Shown: piece after piece, positions 1 to 13,600 of the stretch
Position numbering within the stretch: position 1 is the stretch's first letter
Layout: every line of letters starts with the position of its first letter
From: Notospermus geniculatus
Taxonomy: Eukaryota > Nemertea > Pilidiophora > Heteronemertea > Lineidae
Assembly: GCA_002633025.1 (NCBI GenBank)
Contig: NMRB01000001.1
Span: forward strand, 1,485,241-1,549,240
Direction of reading: 5' to 3'
DNA length: 64,000 nucleotides
Position numbers and translations under genes: made by a program
Notes under the pieces: model-generated
The model's database searches: none
Told to the model about the DNA's origin: nothing
What the model saw: only the letters and a program-made list of their open reading frames with translations

Positions 1-465
1 AGCAGGACTATTCGAATATAGGGGCCTAGATCTTGTGTTTTCTGATGAATATACTCTCTATCCGGAACTTTAAGACCAGAGTGCTCCGCCCCAGCCAGTC
101 AATTCATGTTCATCAACAATTCACTTCAGCGCCATTGAGTAGAGCTTGGAGTTGATTGACCAAATTGTACAATAGGCTTTTTACTAGGGTGAATGCCACT
201 TGCGTGGGCCTAGAAGTTCCTCATTGTCTGGTCTTAAAGTTCCGGATAGAGAGTATGGTAGGCAAAACTCAGAAATATGCCAAAGTGTGCAATTTATGCT
301 CATCAAGTTTTATGCAATTTGGTACCTGTGTCTGAAGCATTAGCAAAACTCATGAAGGGTGAAACACCAAACCCTCCATGAACATGACACACACCATGGA
401 ATACATCATTGCCTGTGAAAACTAAAACTGCTGCACATTCAGTTGACAAGGACGGAGAAGATTAC
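1..465. other. Sequence downstream of cassette A, no gene seen
   Basis: I see no coding exon here. The 5' part has a short inverted pair: atactctctatccggaactt (48-67) recurs in reverse as agttccggatagagagtat (238-256), flanking about 190 bases, which suggests a small inverted-repeat element. Confidence 0.5.
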
Positions 466-1617
466 CTTGTGACAAATCTGCGGACCAAAGGGTGAGGTTA
501 TCGCGAAGGAGCTGCATAATGAGTGTGGAATCCTTGTAGCAGTCATCAGTTAATTCATCAAGATCTTTGATAGCTGCATCAAATGCTTTCCGAGCCAAAC
601 TACAAGCCTTCTCGGGTGAACCCAGGATCTCGTAATAGAAAACAGAGTAGTTCAGCGCTAATCCAAGGCGAATCGGATTGGTTGGAGAAAGGTTGTCCTC
701 GGCACACTTCTCAGCATCACTGTACGCCTGTAAACTTTCTTTAGCAGCTTCTTTCCTAGCAGTACCGACTGAAAACTCAGCCATGTATCGGTTATAATCC
801 CCCAACCTGAAATGAAAAAATTCACCGGTCATATTTAATACCGTTATGTTACAGTCGAACCTCGTTTCAACGTACCCCGTTTACAACGTTTTCACCCCTA
901 TAACGTTCACATTTCAAAGTCCCGATTTCCCATAATTCATTTTCCATTTGCCGATTTTGTTTACAACGAACACCATTGTAACATAAACTTCATTATAACG
1001 ACAATGTTTCCCACAAAATAGTGAAAATGCCTTCGTTACAACGAATGCCTCAATACATTGTAGTACTCCCTGTGAATAGCTGGTGTAACTCCCGTAGATG
1101 CGGCATGGTCCTGAGCACATGGTCAGAAAATATGTCTGGTAAACGGAAGCAAACCTTGCTGTCGGTGTCACTTTCGAAAGGGAGTGTGTACATCATAGTT
1201 GGCGGCCATTTTATTGGAAATGGTTACAACGAACTACCGTTATAACGTAGATCGTTGTGTCCCTGGAGGTATGTTGTAACGAGGTTCGACTGTACTCCAC
1301 ATTATATATTCCACTTCAGAAATTTCAGAATGGTTTGAATGAAAGTTTTTTGCTCACAGAAGAAAACACAAATAATACATACCGGTACATGTACATGTAG
1401 CAGTAGTACAATAAGAGTTATAGGACAGGACAACAGAATTACAAATGACCTTGTCCCTATTCCTCCTCCAGCTGATTGTTTCCAAAGAAAACTTCTTGAC
1501 TTACATCTTTTTGTAGAAGACTTTAGCATCAAAAGCCTTTGTTTCGACATCTGGAATGAAGTTGTTTTGCAACAGGTCGATGATTTCCTGACATATACTT
1601 CGCAGTTCCTTCTCCAC
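466..1617 (-). CDS. YWHAE: YWHAE cassette A (exons 3A and 4A; terminal exon outside window)
   Basis: Exon 3A (1505-1617, [20 protein letters not shown]..., 113 nt, two codons longer than 3B and 3C) and exon 4A (466-806, [20 protein letters not shown]... to [10 protein letters not shown]). The donor of 4A reads ACAAG|GTAATC in phase 1, as in 4B and 4C. K (YKKM), R-Y (NRY), N (LALNYS), E (FYYE), N and W (DNLTLW) are conserved. No terminal exon with an LQDV-like acidic tail was found in 1-465, so it should lie to the left of the window. The intron between 3A and 4A holds a pogo-like MITE. Confidence 0.88.
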
Positions 1618-4600
1618 CTGGAAAATGACAACCATAAATACACCGATATGGAGGAGAGCTGTGAAAGAAGGATTTAGGGAGGTTCCTCAACAGTTCGGTA
1701 TTATCTCTTGAGCACTCATCATCCTAGCGTAGGCTGCAGCAAGCACTATTTCTATCATTCTACCTATACCAACCAAAACCCAACCACCTTGTGCATGACC
1801 TTCAACACTATCTCATCAAACCAGTGAAGTCGTTTGAAATGCAGGACCATGTTCATATCAAGGCCAGTACTACCAGGTAGTATTCAGAATATGAAATACA
1901 TTGTACATGCTGCATGACCCAAGTTAGTTTCTATGCAGAATCAAAAGCAATAGCAGTACCGGTATTGTGAATGTCAAAATGGACAAAGTGTTGTTGCTGT
2001 TGGCTACAGCACCCTCGATCTTAAAAATAACATACTGTCGTACATGCACTACCAAATGGTCACAAGTCAGTTCAGATGGTTTTCATAGAGCCAGTTCGGC
2101 AGCGCCCCTTTATCCAACCTTGGAGGAATTATAATTCCTCCAAGATCCAACTTGTTCTCCATGAGCACACTGGCCATGAAGATGGAGGTTCCTTATATGT
2201 AGTCAACCCTTCCCACACTAAGCCAGCTACCTGTTTTCAAATTAAACGTGGAGGGTGTTTCAAAAGCAAACTACATGTAAATCTTTTCATCAAAATGTTT
2301 TTCTCAGAATAACATTCCATGCAGAATAATCCTGTCAGATGCATTTGATACAAAACAAAGACAAAGTGTTTTCGGACTTAAGATTTTTAATGTTAAAAGC
2401 ATGACATTGGTTTTACAAAGATACATGTCCCTGGATACACTATACTTGATCAAATCCACCATGTAGCTCATCATCAAATTAACAGAATCATATATAGATC
2501 ATAAGGCATCAACATAAGAAAACACAGGCAATTGACTGACTACTGACCAACCACTTATTCTAAGATTAGAAAGTATGATTAAGAAGAACATTTAATCTGG
2601 TACATTAGAACTTCGACCCTGATTTGTCACATACGTGATATCAGACTCAGGAGTACATGTACACTTAACTTCTAGCCTTCAGCTCTAAAAGCCATATAAT
2701 GCCTATATGAGCAACTAACGAGTTACTGGTTTTTGGGGTAAGACTGCAGGTTTGGCAACATTGAATTTGGATTCAAATATCCCAATCAGCTATATGAGTT
2801 AATTGGGTGCACTGGTTATGAACAGGCCTGGTTTTCCTTCTTCGCAAAAGGTTCACCATCTAACATGGTACAATACCAAAAAGACACAATGAAAAGACCT
2901 GATATAGCCTCTAATATCAAAACTACAGTGCTGGTTCTCCTTGAAACTAAGATACATGTAAGACATGATGCTGTATTTCCATGAAGATATGCAGTTGTGT
3001 TGTTTGTAAACTGAGGCAAGCTGCTGTCAAAACAAGTTTTTTGGCTCCAAACAGTATGGTCCTTTGAAGAACACAACAAACTTTATCGGATACTCTACGA
3101 TGTAAAGTGACCATTTTTCTTGTCACCAAGGCATTGCACTGTGATATGCGTATCACCACCAACTGGATAGAGCGCAGTACAGCACATGACAAACTATCAA
3201 TATGATCATACTGGCTCACCGATGTCACTTCTGTTGATAAAGGCATTATGAAGGAGTATCGCACAATGAAAAGAAACCCGATTATTCTCCAATTCCATGC
3301 ACACATACATGTACATGTACATGCATCTCCATTTTAGAGATCAGTGCAGCCTGAATGGGCTGGGTACCAATGTTGGCTGCACTAACAAATGGAGTCCGAG
3401 ATCAGACATGAAATAAGACACTGCTAGTAGGTTTGCTGGAAACATTCAAATCTTAACAGATGAATACAAGTTACAATGATGACTATCAAATCTCTCAAAT
3501 CGGTGCGCGACTGTTTATTTTCGCTACAACATCTAGAGTACATGAAGTAAATCTTGGTGAACCAACTATCCTGACATCAATATGACAAGGGTTTTAGAAA
3601 TCTTGGATCATTTCATGACTCAACTTACGGCACAGATGAGGACTACATTTCATCCAAATGTTCATAACTCACTAGGGGTAAACAAGAACCTTATACGTGT
3701 CTTTCTCACCGAACAAAAGGGCGGGTGCACATCAGTCCTCCAACTCCATTGCAAGCAAGAGTGAGGCTTTACTTAGACACAAATGAACAAGTAGTGCAAC
3801 AAATTGACTTCTGAGCAAGCGTGGAAGCTGTCCTCACTCAGTAATGCATTCCATTTGGAAATGCAATAAGATCAAGCTACAGACAATAGTGGATGGGATG
3901 AACGGTTGTGCTCAGGGCCAGCTATCAATGCCACTGCAAAGTAGTTTAGAATTCCACATATTCTCTCAGAAATTACATCTACAGACATCCAGTAGATGAA
4001 ATGAGGATACTGGTATTCAAATTGTAGAAACCTCCAAAATCAACAAAGGCTGAGTTAACCATTTAGCTAAAAATTTGCAGTAGGAATATTTCCTTCAAAG
4101 GTATCATGCGTTTGAATTCATGATGAACCAGAAGTTCATTTGGAACATGTACAAAGGAGAGGTACCAACACCTGTGATGCTAAGCGTAATTTCTCTCAAA
4201 TATTTCTTAGGTCAATATTTAAATACATATACAAACGTCTATTGGCTCGTACAAGCACGAATGAACAGCATACTACATCAAAAAGTACATATCAGACAAG
4301 GGAATTCTCACCACAAATGCTAACTGATATGTTAAACAGAAACGAGGCATGTTTCAACCCATGAAGTTGCAAGGCATTCTGTTGTGTAGAAAAATGGTGA
4401 AGTGAAAAGTGGTTGTTCACAACCAGCTCGATTTATTAACACTTTTTTCACTATGTTGCTTAGTTTTTGTGACAGGGCTTGTTTTGGTTTTGTAACCACA
4501 TTAACACATTGCATCCATCAAGGGCTGAAGACAACACCAATCCACTGACATATAATGTATGGTTGGGGTTTTATCAAAGACAAAGATAGAGCATGGATAC

Positions 4601-7600
4601 AAACCGCAGCCGATTCCGCTTGAAACCCAGTGAGAATAGTCCTTGTCTGACAACATAACGCTCATTGTCATCATCAAATTAAGTGGTCCACAAACCAAGT
4701 TATCTGACAGTAAGTGAAAAGATTACACATTCTCATGTATATCCATGGAGAATAGATGATCAAAACCGGCCTTTAAGGACTGAGGTGTCCTGAGGGGAAA
4801 ACCCGAGGAATTCACAAGGCAGCTCTGAATGCACCCCTCATGAAATTGCAAAATGATTCCGTAACGCTGAATCGGTCTTGACAGCCCAGCTGAGTGGGTA
4901 AGACCTAGGTTCTCCCGCAGTTGCTGCGAGACCGCCACCATATCACCTTTAAATTTGCCCTCGTTTCTCTCAAACATTTCATTGAATCTTGGTATTAAGG
5001 CCGTCGGCTCATCAAAAAGTCTAATTTATTAGGGCCTCTACCATGTTTGAGTCCCGAATGAACAAGTTACTCAAGAAGCCAGACAAACTCCCCTATCTCT
5101 TTTGGTGGGTTTTGATACGGCCTGCTTGACAACTCCTGATGATTTCCAAATGAAGAGAATCAATATGTCTAAACACGCCAGTCCTCAATGATACATAAGC
5201 AGATATCTATAAATCGAATGCATACAAACACTTATCTACCATCTGTGAAAATGTCCTTCACAAGATTTCACGATACGAAACAAAGGAAATGGACCCATCA
5301 CTTCAGAGTAAAAAACTACCAAGATCTTGTCCTTGATTCTGCGTCACATAAATATACAGCACAAGGATTTCCATGCAAAAAGGATTATGTATAGATTTTG
5401 AAATAGTTACAGCTGAAGTCAACAAAGAATGGAAATCCTGCACAAGTGGTTTGTACATGTCATATAGCCAGCTGTCACCACTCGAGGTGGTCTCCACCAC
5501 GAATGAAAATTTACGTTGTATCCCACATAATATTAACATTACTCAAGAATCTGAAAGCTTCAATTACATGAAGGAACAGACCTCAAAACTATAGCAGGAG
5601 AGGAATAAGTAGAGAGCCCGTTGATTCAAAACAAATGCAGGACTGCCATGGCCAAAACATGACCTCCACCTCACCACTAGACGCAAAGAGGAACTTCTGA
5701 TACCAAAATTCCTGTTGAGCTTGATCCCGACACATAACATGCTTTGGTTTATACCTGACATAAACAACAAACCAGTTACCCTGCCATTCAATATACTGAT
5801 AATGAGAACATCTAATTTAGTTAAATTGTATTGACTATTTGTCATTGGAGTATAAACTGAATCGATGGAGCCAGTCCAGGGTGCGGAGCAGACACAGCCA
5901 AAAATCTTCATCGACTACAAAGATAATCGAGGGTGGTGTTACTGGTTCAGCAAGAACAGTGTTCCACTATGGAATGGGGTAGAAATATGGCACATGAAGT
6001 GATGGGATCAAAAACCTTTCACTATAAGCTAATGAGAAGCATGTCTGCTGGTTTTCTTACAAAACCTTGCAAGCAGTTTTCTTGATAAGTGCATCAAGTG
6101 CCAAATCATCATGCCCTGGCGGCCTATGCTGGTGGATGAATTACAAATCCCCACCTAGAATAGAAATGAATGGATCTTTGTTCATGAAGTAGCCACTTCC
6201 TGACAGCCTTACACATAATCAAACATATCAGGCTTACTAGTGATAGTTAGACACACAACTAATAGGGAAAAGATACCTCCTCTTTTTACATATAATTTAA
6301 CTAGACAGAAAGATTTAAACAGACAAACAAATTAAAGAGTGTAAGAGTCAGTGATTCAGCCAAACAGTGATGGAGCTCAGCCTCATCTGCAGTTATGAAT
6401 GAAATTGCTGTCTTGTCTTCCTGGTGGTATTGATGACCTTGTTTTGGCTGAAACACCTTCAGAGGCTTTCATATAGGTTACTTTCAAGACCATTTTGTCT
6501 CAAAATCCAACTAGGAATGAGGCAATAAGGAGCACCAGCTTGTCAATAAATGAAATGACTATTCACCACGAAAAGCCTACAGGCACATCCTACGTCATTG
6601 ATTTCCAGTGGAGCACAATCTGGAGTTGACCTGGATTATGTTAGGCCAGGCACCAAACTGGCGATTCTTCAGGTTAGGGTTGCTCTGTTGTCCACCTCTC
6701 ATGAAAACGCCGTGCTCAATGATTGTCATTCCAGTTAAGTTGCACATTCTATTCCTTCATAACCGCACTGCCACAAAATGGTGCTCCACGGGAAAAATTC
6801 AACAAGAGAACTTGACAAGTGTTCTGAAAGAATGCAGGATCTCATCCCATCATGAGAAATGTCTCATCTTCTATTTGTAATAACCCACCCCATCAGTTGA
6901 AGAATCAAGATTACATTTCAAAAATGTCAACATCAATTGACACGAACAACCAAATCTCTGCATAATATGCAAAATCATAACTATCTCAACTTCAAATCAT
7001 CCTCCTTAAATAGATAGAATGAAGTTCCAACTCATCATGGACTGAGGATAAGCAAAGGAAATCCCCTCAGCCAACACCCATTGTTCAGGATCCCATGAAT
7101 GCAAAGCTAACTTTCAAATGAACATGTCAGATAATGGCCAAGATAATTAGAAGTACAACATGTCATAATTTGTAACTAGTGACACTTTTTTTGGTCATTC
7201 ATTTTTTCCTTAAACCTCAGTCCTTGATGATTAGCTAATATGAAATAGTGTCATTTCTTCCATCAAGGCATGCACGGGCTAACCAATTGGTGGAATAAGC
7301 ATATTGGAACCTCCATTACAGCACTGTCCCTACTGATTTCTCTGAGGTGGTAACGGACAATCATCATCCTTTACACTCGATGGTTTAGTAGGAATTATCA
7401 GTTTCAATCTTATGAACATTCCTGCTGATCATCTACATCCTGGAGTTCCACCTTTGTCCCTTCATTCTCTGCAAGAGAAAAACAGATATCATTTACTCAT
7501 GGACACCATGAAGGAACTGTCATTATCTTACTGGGACATCTTGCTGTGCCACTTGAGAAATTCTCGACAACCTTTGCCAGACATATATCCAAGTGGACAA

Positions 7601-10600
7601 CGCAATGTACGTACGTACGCTACGGGGTATGTACTTTTCAGGTGCTATGACATGGGCATGAATAGATGTGCATCAGAGTACACAGAGAATGAAATTTATT
7701 ATGTATGATGCATTTTCCAATGGGCACAGAGAAGTGGCAACCATCTGGTGCAGTTTTTTTAATCTTTGAAAGTGAACTTACTGAAGAAGTGAAAATTCAT
7801 TCAAGAGTCACCAACACTAGTATTACACTACTAAATGACATGTTTTCAATGATGTCATGATGTACCACTTCTGCACACACCCCGAGTCCATTTATACTCA
7901 CCACCATCTGGAATGTCTGTCGTCCAGAGGGTCAGATTATCTCGTAGCAGCTGCATGATCAGGGTCGAATCCTTGTAGCTTTCTTCACTCAATGTATCCA
8001 GCTCTGCTATCGCATCATCAAAAGCCGTCTTAGCTAGTCGGCAAGCACGGTCGGGTGAGCTAAGGATTTCATAGTAAAATACTGAGAAATTCAAGGCTAA
8101 CCCTAGCCGTATTGGGTGCGTTGGTGGCAACTCTTTTGTAGCTATATCACTCGCATCTTTGTAAGCAGCTAAGCTCTTCTCTGCTGCTTGCCTTCTTTTT
8201 TCGCCAGTAGCAAATTCAGCCAAGTATCGATGATAATCACCCTTCCTGAAAATCAGAAACATACAAGAAATTAGTTTCTTTTTTGAGAGAATTTGTGGCT
8301 CTGGGGTTAACTAACTCAACTGTCAGACGAGAATCATGTGAAAGTGAAACGGTCGACTGTAATGGTCACAGTACAGGTATCTAGGCTACCTTGCTAAGTT
8401 GACAGACCCATGCAGAGATGTTGGCAGTCTGATAACTGTTGATTTCATCATAATCAGACCACTTAGTTATCAGATCAATTAGTGAGTTCTTGAATTTCCA
8501 TCACTTACATTTTCTGATAGAAGACTTGCTGTTCACCCTTCGATGCTGTAGCCAAAAGATTTGATTCCAAAATGGTAATGATATCATTGCAGATAGTCCT
8601 AAGTTCCTCTTCAACCTGGAAATCATACAAGAATATCAGTATCACAAGCATCATGATTATAGGAATGAACAGGGCTGACAAACACTCTTGTTCAATATGT
8701 TACCATTGGTTCTCTCAGGAACTATCAGTATTTAGGACAGTGCCCCTTTCCATTCTACACCCCCCTTCTGCATTTCTTGAGCACAATACCCCAAAACTGA
8801 ACAAGAGTATTCCTCAATCACTGTGTGAAATTTTTCCCTATTATTGTGAGGACGCCTAACATATCACATAACAATATGCATACGGTACATAGAGCATGCA
8901 ACACTGAATACATCAAATGGATGAGACAAACTCTCAACTTGCGAAAGAAGAGTGTGCAAAGCAATAAGCAAAGCATAAGCAAGCTACATAAAGCAATGAC
9001 CACCATGACGTGGACTTGACTAACTAAAGCACAGGAAAGGGGAGACCAGTAACTAAGACCCAAGGTCAAGGACGGTTGCTAGGGTCATAGGGATCTGAAT
9101 GAAACCAATGGGGTCTGTGTACCTACCATGATCTGCAGGACATGCCAACATCACTACTAGTTGAATCGAACAACTTATCACATAGATGGGATGAAAAATG
9201 TGGTGTTCTTTGCCTCCTGCCAATCTTGCTGATCTGATAAGAGGTGTACTAAGCTGAAGCTACCAATATTGTGTAGGTGGTGACCGTCAAGGCATAGGAG
9301 TGGTGCGGAAATATATCACGTTCATAAAACCATCTACCCAGGAAAACCACAGACCAGTGAAAAATCACAGGGAAAAGCACTATGCAAGTATCTGATGTTG
9401 TTAGGACAAGTTGAGATGAATCCTGGTTTGGAGCACACGAAGAATCTTGTTGTTAACAATTATGAATTGGCCAGAGACAAGCTAAATTAATAGTGAAGTT
9501 ATATGGCCCTACCAGCTTATCAATACAAATTTACAAGTCTCTCAACGAACCGAACCACCATGATTCTCCTCCTGGGAGAGACCAGAAATATATCAGATTC
9601 TATGATACATTTTTGGTAATAATGTAAGGCTGCACGCACACTCATGTCACTGCAAGCGAAATGGCGAAGCAAATTTCGCCAAGTGATGTGGCGAAAACCT
9701 AATACTCTGGGAGCATTGGCATACAAACTGAGAGCGATCAGCGCTGATCACTCAGTTTCTTTCTACACACTAATGCTTCCACAGTATTTTTAAACAGTTT
9801 TCGCCATACCGCTTGGCGAAATTTGCTTCGCTTCACTTTGCCATTTTGCTTGCAGTGTGCACGTGGCCCTATGGTACCCAAAGTTCTCACGATAAGGCTA
9901 GTTTGTGACTGTCACACCATTTCTGAAACACCAAAGATTTGGGTAATCACACATTTTTTTCATGGTCCATTATGACCTATGTAACCAGGAGAAGAACCTT
10001 ATAATAACCATTTGTATCAAAAAATCTTGTCTGCAGTTAACTGTAGTAGTAGAAAAAAGAATTCAACTTACTTGTCCATTTCACTTTTCAATTGCCAGCA
10101 GGTACTTCAGCCCGTCAAACTCAAATGTTGCAATAGTCCCTAACATCTCAGTCCAAAGAAATAAACTGACCATGCAGGAATCCATTCACAGCCTTTTTAA
10201 TAATTTCTGGCACAAGCTACTTCAAACAAATCGATCAGCAGTAACAGTCGCTCAGAGCTTGAAATTTTAGCTTCAGGCCGTGTATCTTACGTTACGGCAG
10301 TCAGTAGCCCTGTCCGTCCTCTAGTTAAAATGAGCACCTTGCCATGTCATCACAGAAATCTGATGATAATCCCCATGATTTCATGGGGATGAGACTGCTG
10401 AGGGTCAGCAGAATCAGTATCTCGCAGGTGTAATAATTTCATGACACCTGGCACAGTAAAACAATCAGGGGGAGGGGGATCAGAATTTAAAGGCTGATTG
10501 AGGAGGATGCCAATGCACAAGGTGGGTGGGGGAAGCACAAAATGCGTTTTCAGGGCAATTGCTTTAAATCATGATCATTCAATTGACAATTTGTTTTTTT

Positions 10601-13600
10601 TTGGCTATTTCATCTCCAAACTCATCGACTCAGGGACATAAAACAGCATCGGTATATTGAGCAAAACATTGCCACAGCTGCTGAAAGGCCATTGCAACAA
10701 CAAAACAATGCATGAACTCCTGCAATATCAAGTGCATGAAAGAAATGGAGCAAGCAGTAAATAAACATACAGCACAGTAGAAAGACAGCAATATGGATGT
10801 ACAGTACATAGAACAGAAGGAACATCTAGATATTTCAGAATGGACAAACAGAAGGTTCCTTGAACCCCATATTAAAATGTAATTCAAGGGGCGATCTTCC
10901 CTTGATTGAGAAATACCAGAAACTGGTTGGTATTTCCCCCTAAAATAAAACATCACAAATCAAGTACGAATACCAACATCATAAAGGGGACAAAGGGAAA
11001 TTCACATGCTTCACTACTGTGGTCAATGGTGGAGACGGGTTTTGCTAGATGTGGTGAAACATGTGCATGCGGTGGGATTTAGGAGGGATGCAACCTGCCA
11101 CATGGTTCGAATCACCAGGGGAATTTTTTTACTAAAGGATGGGAATTTTAACTAGGTTTGCCAAGCGGGAACAGATTCAGGACCAGTCAGCACATGACAA
11201 GAGGGGCTCACGTAGTCCACACAAGTACAATTCTATTACTATTTACTATTTATAAGTACTATTTATAAAAGGTTGACTGAGTAAAGAATGACCTTGCTTT
11301 CGTGCACCGTACTATACTTTAAATATAACTTTTTAAGCTCCCTTAATATAAGCTCATTCACATCCTCATAATACATTAAGTTTAAGGATTAACCTATGAA
11401 CAATACTACCGTAACCAACGACAGAGGATATTAGCACAATATTTCAAGCCCTAATAAGGGCTAGTACTAAGACAAGAACGTAATTCCAATGTCAAGTTGG
11501 AACTCCTGCTGGTTTGGGGACCAGCGTTACACAGCTTTCTTTGCACAAACACGCCTTCATTCAAGCAGTTTGTCGCGATCATGAAATACTGGTGAGGTAA
11601 ACAATGTCATGCAAAAATCCACTCCCACTCAACATCAGAGAATCCTCAGAAACTGGCTCTTCCAAGATGACCCCCCCNTGATAGTCCTGGATTCAAAGAT
11701 ATCAGATGGCACATATACGGTGAAATAACATTCCAACCAAAATGAAAATGTCTCAAAAAACAATGCTTTGTATGAAAGAATAATCAACATAATAATGATA
11801 ACAACGTTGATTACCAAATTCAATCTTTTGCCAAGACTATACAAGCGTCCAATGACCTTAGTTTTTGCAGCATTCATCATTATCCACAGATGGTATTCAA
11901 TTCAAATGAGTTTGCTATGGAACTGGATTCACAAATACTTGCATCCACATAACACACACACAGGCACTGCCCACACATCACACTTGTGCCTTTATTGAGA
12001 AAGTGTGTGCTCTGCCACCAGTATCCGATTCATCCATCATCAGAATCGGCAACATAAGCTGGATTCAACATGTTCAATTCACAGTCATTCGAGGCAACCA
12101 TCACCATCCGACATACACCCTATACCCAGTACATACACCAACCAAATCCAGGGCTGGTTAACACCACTAACCAAAATAACAAGGAAAAGGACACACTTTC
12201 TTTCAATCTGTTTTATTACACATGCATCGTGAGAAAATACAAAGAATCATGCACTTTCAAAAGCTGTGAAGTCACTGCAAGCAGAGACATGGCAACACAG
12301 GGTTCCACCAGCTGATTTTGCTCACAAAAATCAGCTCCACAAACATTTCATTTTAGACAAATTTGAAGGTCATGCATGTAAAAAGTCAGCTGGCTCCGAA
12401 AAAGTCTACGGGCTCACAAAAGAGGGGCATGTTGCATGCATACTAATTCTATAATAGTCATGATACAGAAAAATTCAGTGCAGAAAAGGGCAAAATATAA
12501 CATCACTATGTCGCTAGCATTCTGAAACTAAGTACTCCTTAAATAAGACGCAAGTTTATTAAACGTATATCAAAATACAAATTTACCATAAATTAAAAGA
12601 TTCTACATACATTTAAGCCAACAAAGAAATAGTAGATATACATGTAATATAACATGATGCTTACCAACACCAAGCAAGTCAACTGCTCATATTTATAAGT
12701 TCTAACAAAAAAACATGACAGAGAATGTGTCATCAATTTGAGGTTTGATTCATAATCATATTTTTTTAATTCTGCAGTAAATGGCAGTTACTGGCAGAAA
12801 AAAAGTTCTATTCTAGTTAAGATTACAACTTTGAAGTTCTCCGGTCCAGAAACCAAGAATTCGATGATTCAAGATTTCAGATGCAGGACTTCAACAATCC
12901 ATCAGCACCTTACTAGTATTTTCCATCAGTTACATGGACACGTGTACTTTATCAGCAGGTATGCCTTTCTTCCCGACAACAGACTTTGGACCGATGAATA
13001 CATCTTGAGCAAAGACAAGTTTCCCAAAAGCCAGAGCAGTGTCATATGAGTATAATCTCAACGACCGCAGAATTCTAGCAAGGCGCTGGATACACTTTAT
13101 CAGGGCAGATCGATCCACTCGTCCAGGAATGTTTTTAGTCTCAAGAAAAAGAACCACTTCACACTAATCACAGAACATCGACTACATTATCTAGTGTCTA
13201 AAAAAGCATGGACATGATTGACAAACACACACACACACACACACACTACAATTCAAGTATACATAGCGTGCTCTAAGCAATGAATATATGAGGTGGGCGG
13301 ATCCTAATTTAGGAGAGATCAGCAGTAATGCAAGTCCATTTTTATGAATTCAGTTATCGTCATCATCAACATCCTGCAGCTGGGTGTCACCTGCAATGTA
13401 AAATAGAGACATATTTTAGAGACATGCAGGTGCACCCCCATTGTAATTATTTAGGAGTCCACAAGTCTAACGAATCAACTAACAACCACACATCAACAGT
13501 GGGTCAAATGTGGACGATGAAGAGAATGAGGTTGAACTGAAAAAAACAACAAGGCATACAATACATGCAGCTTACCTGTATCACCTTCGTCCTGGCTATC

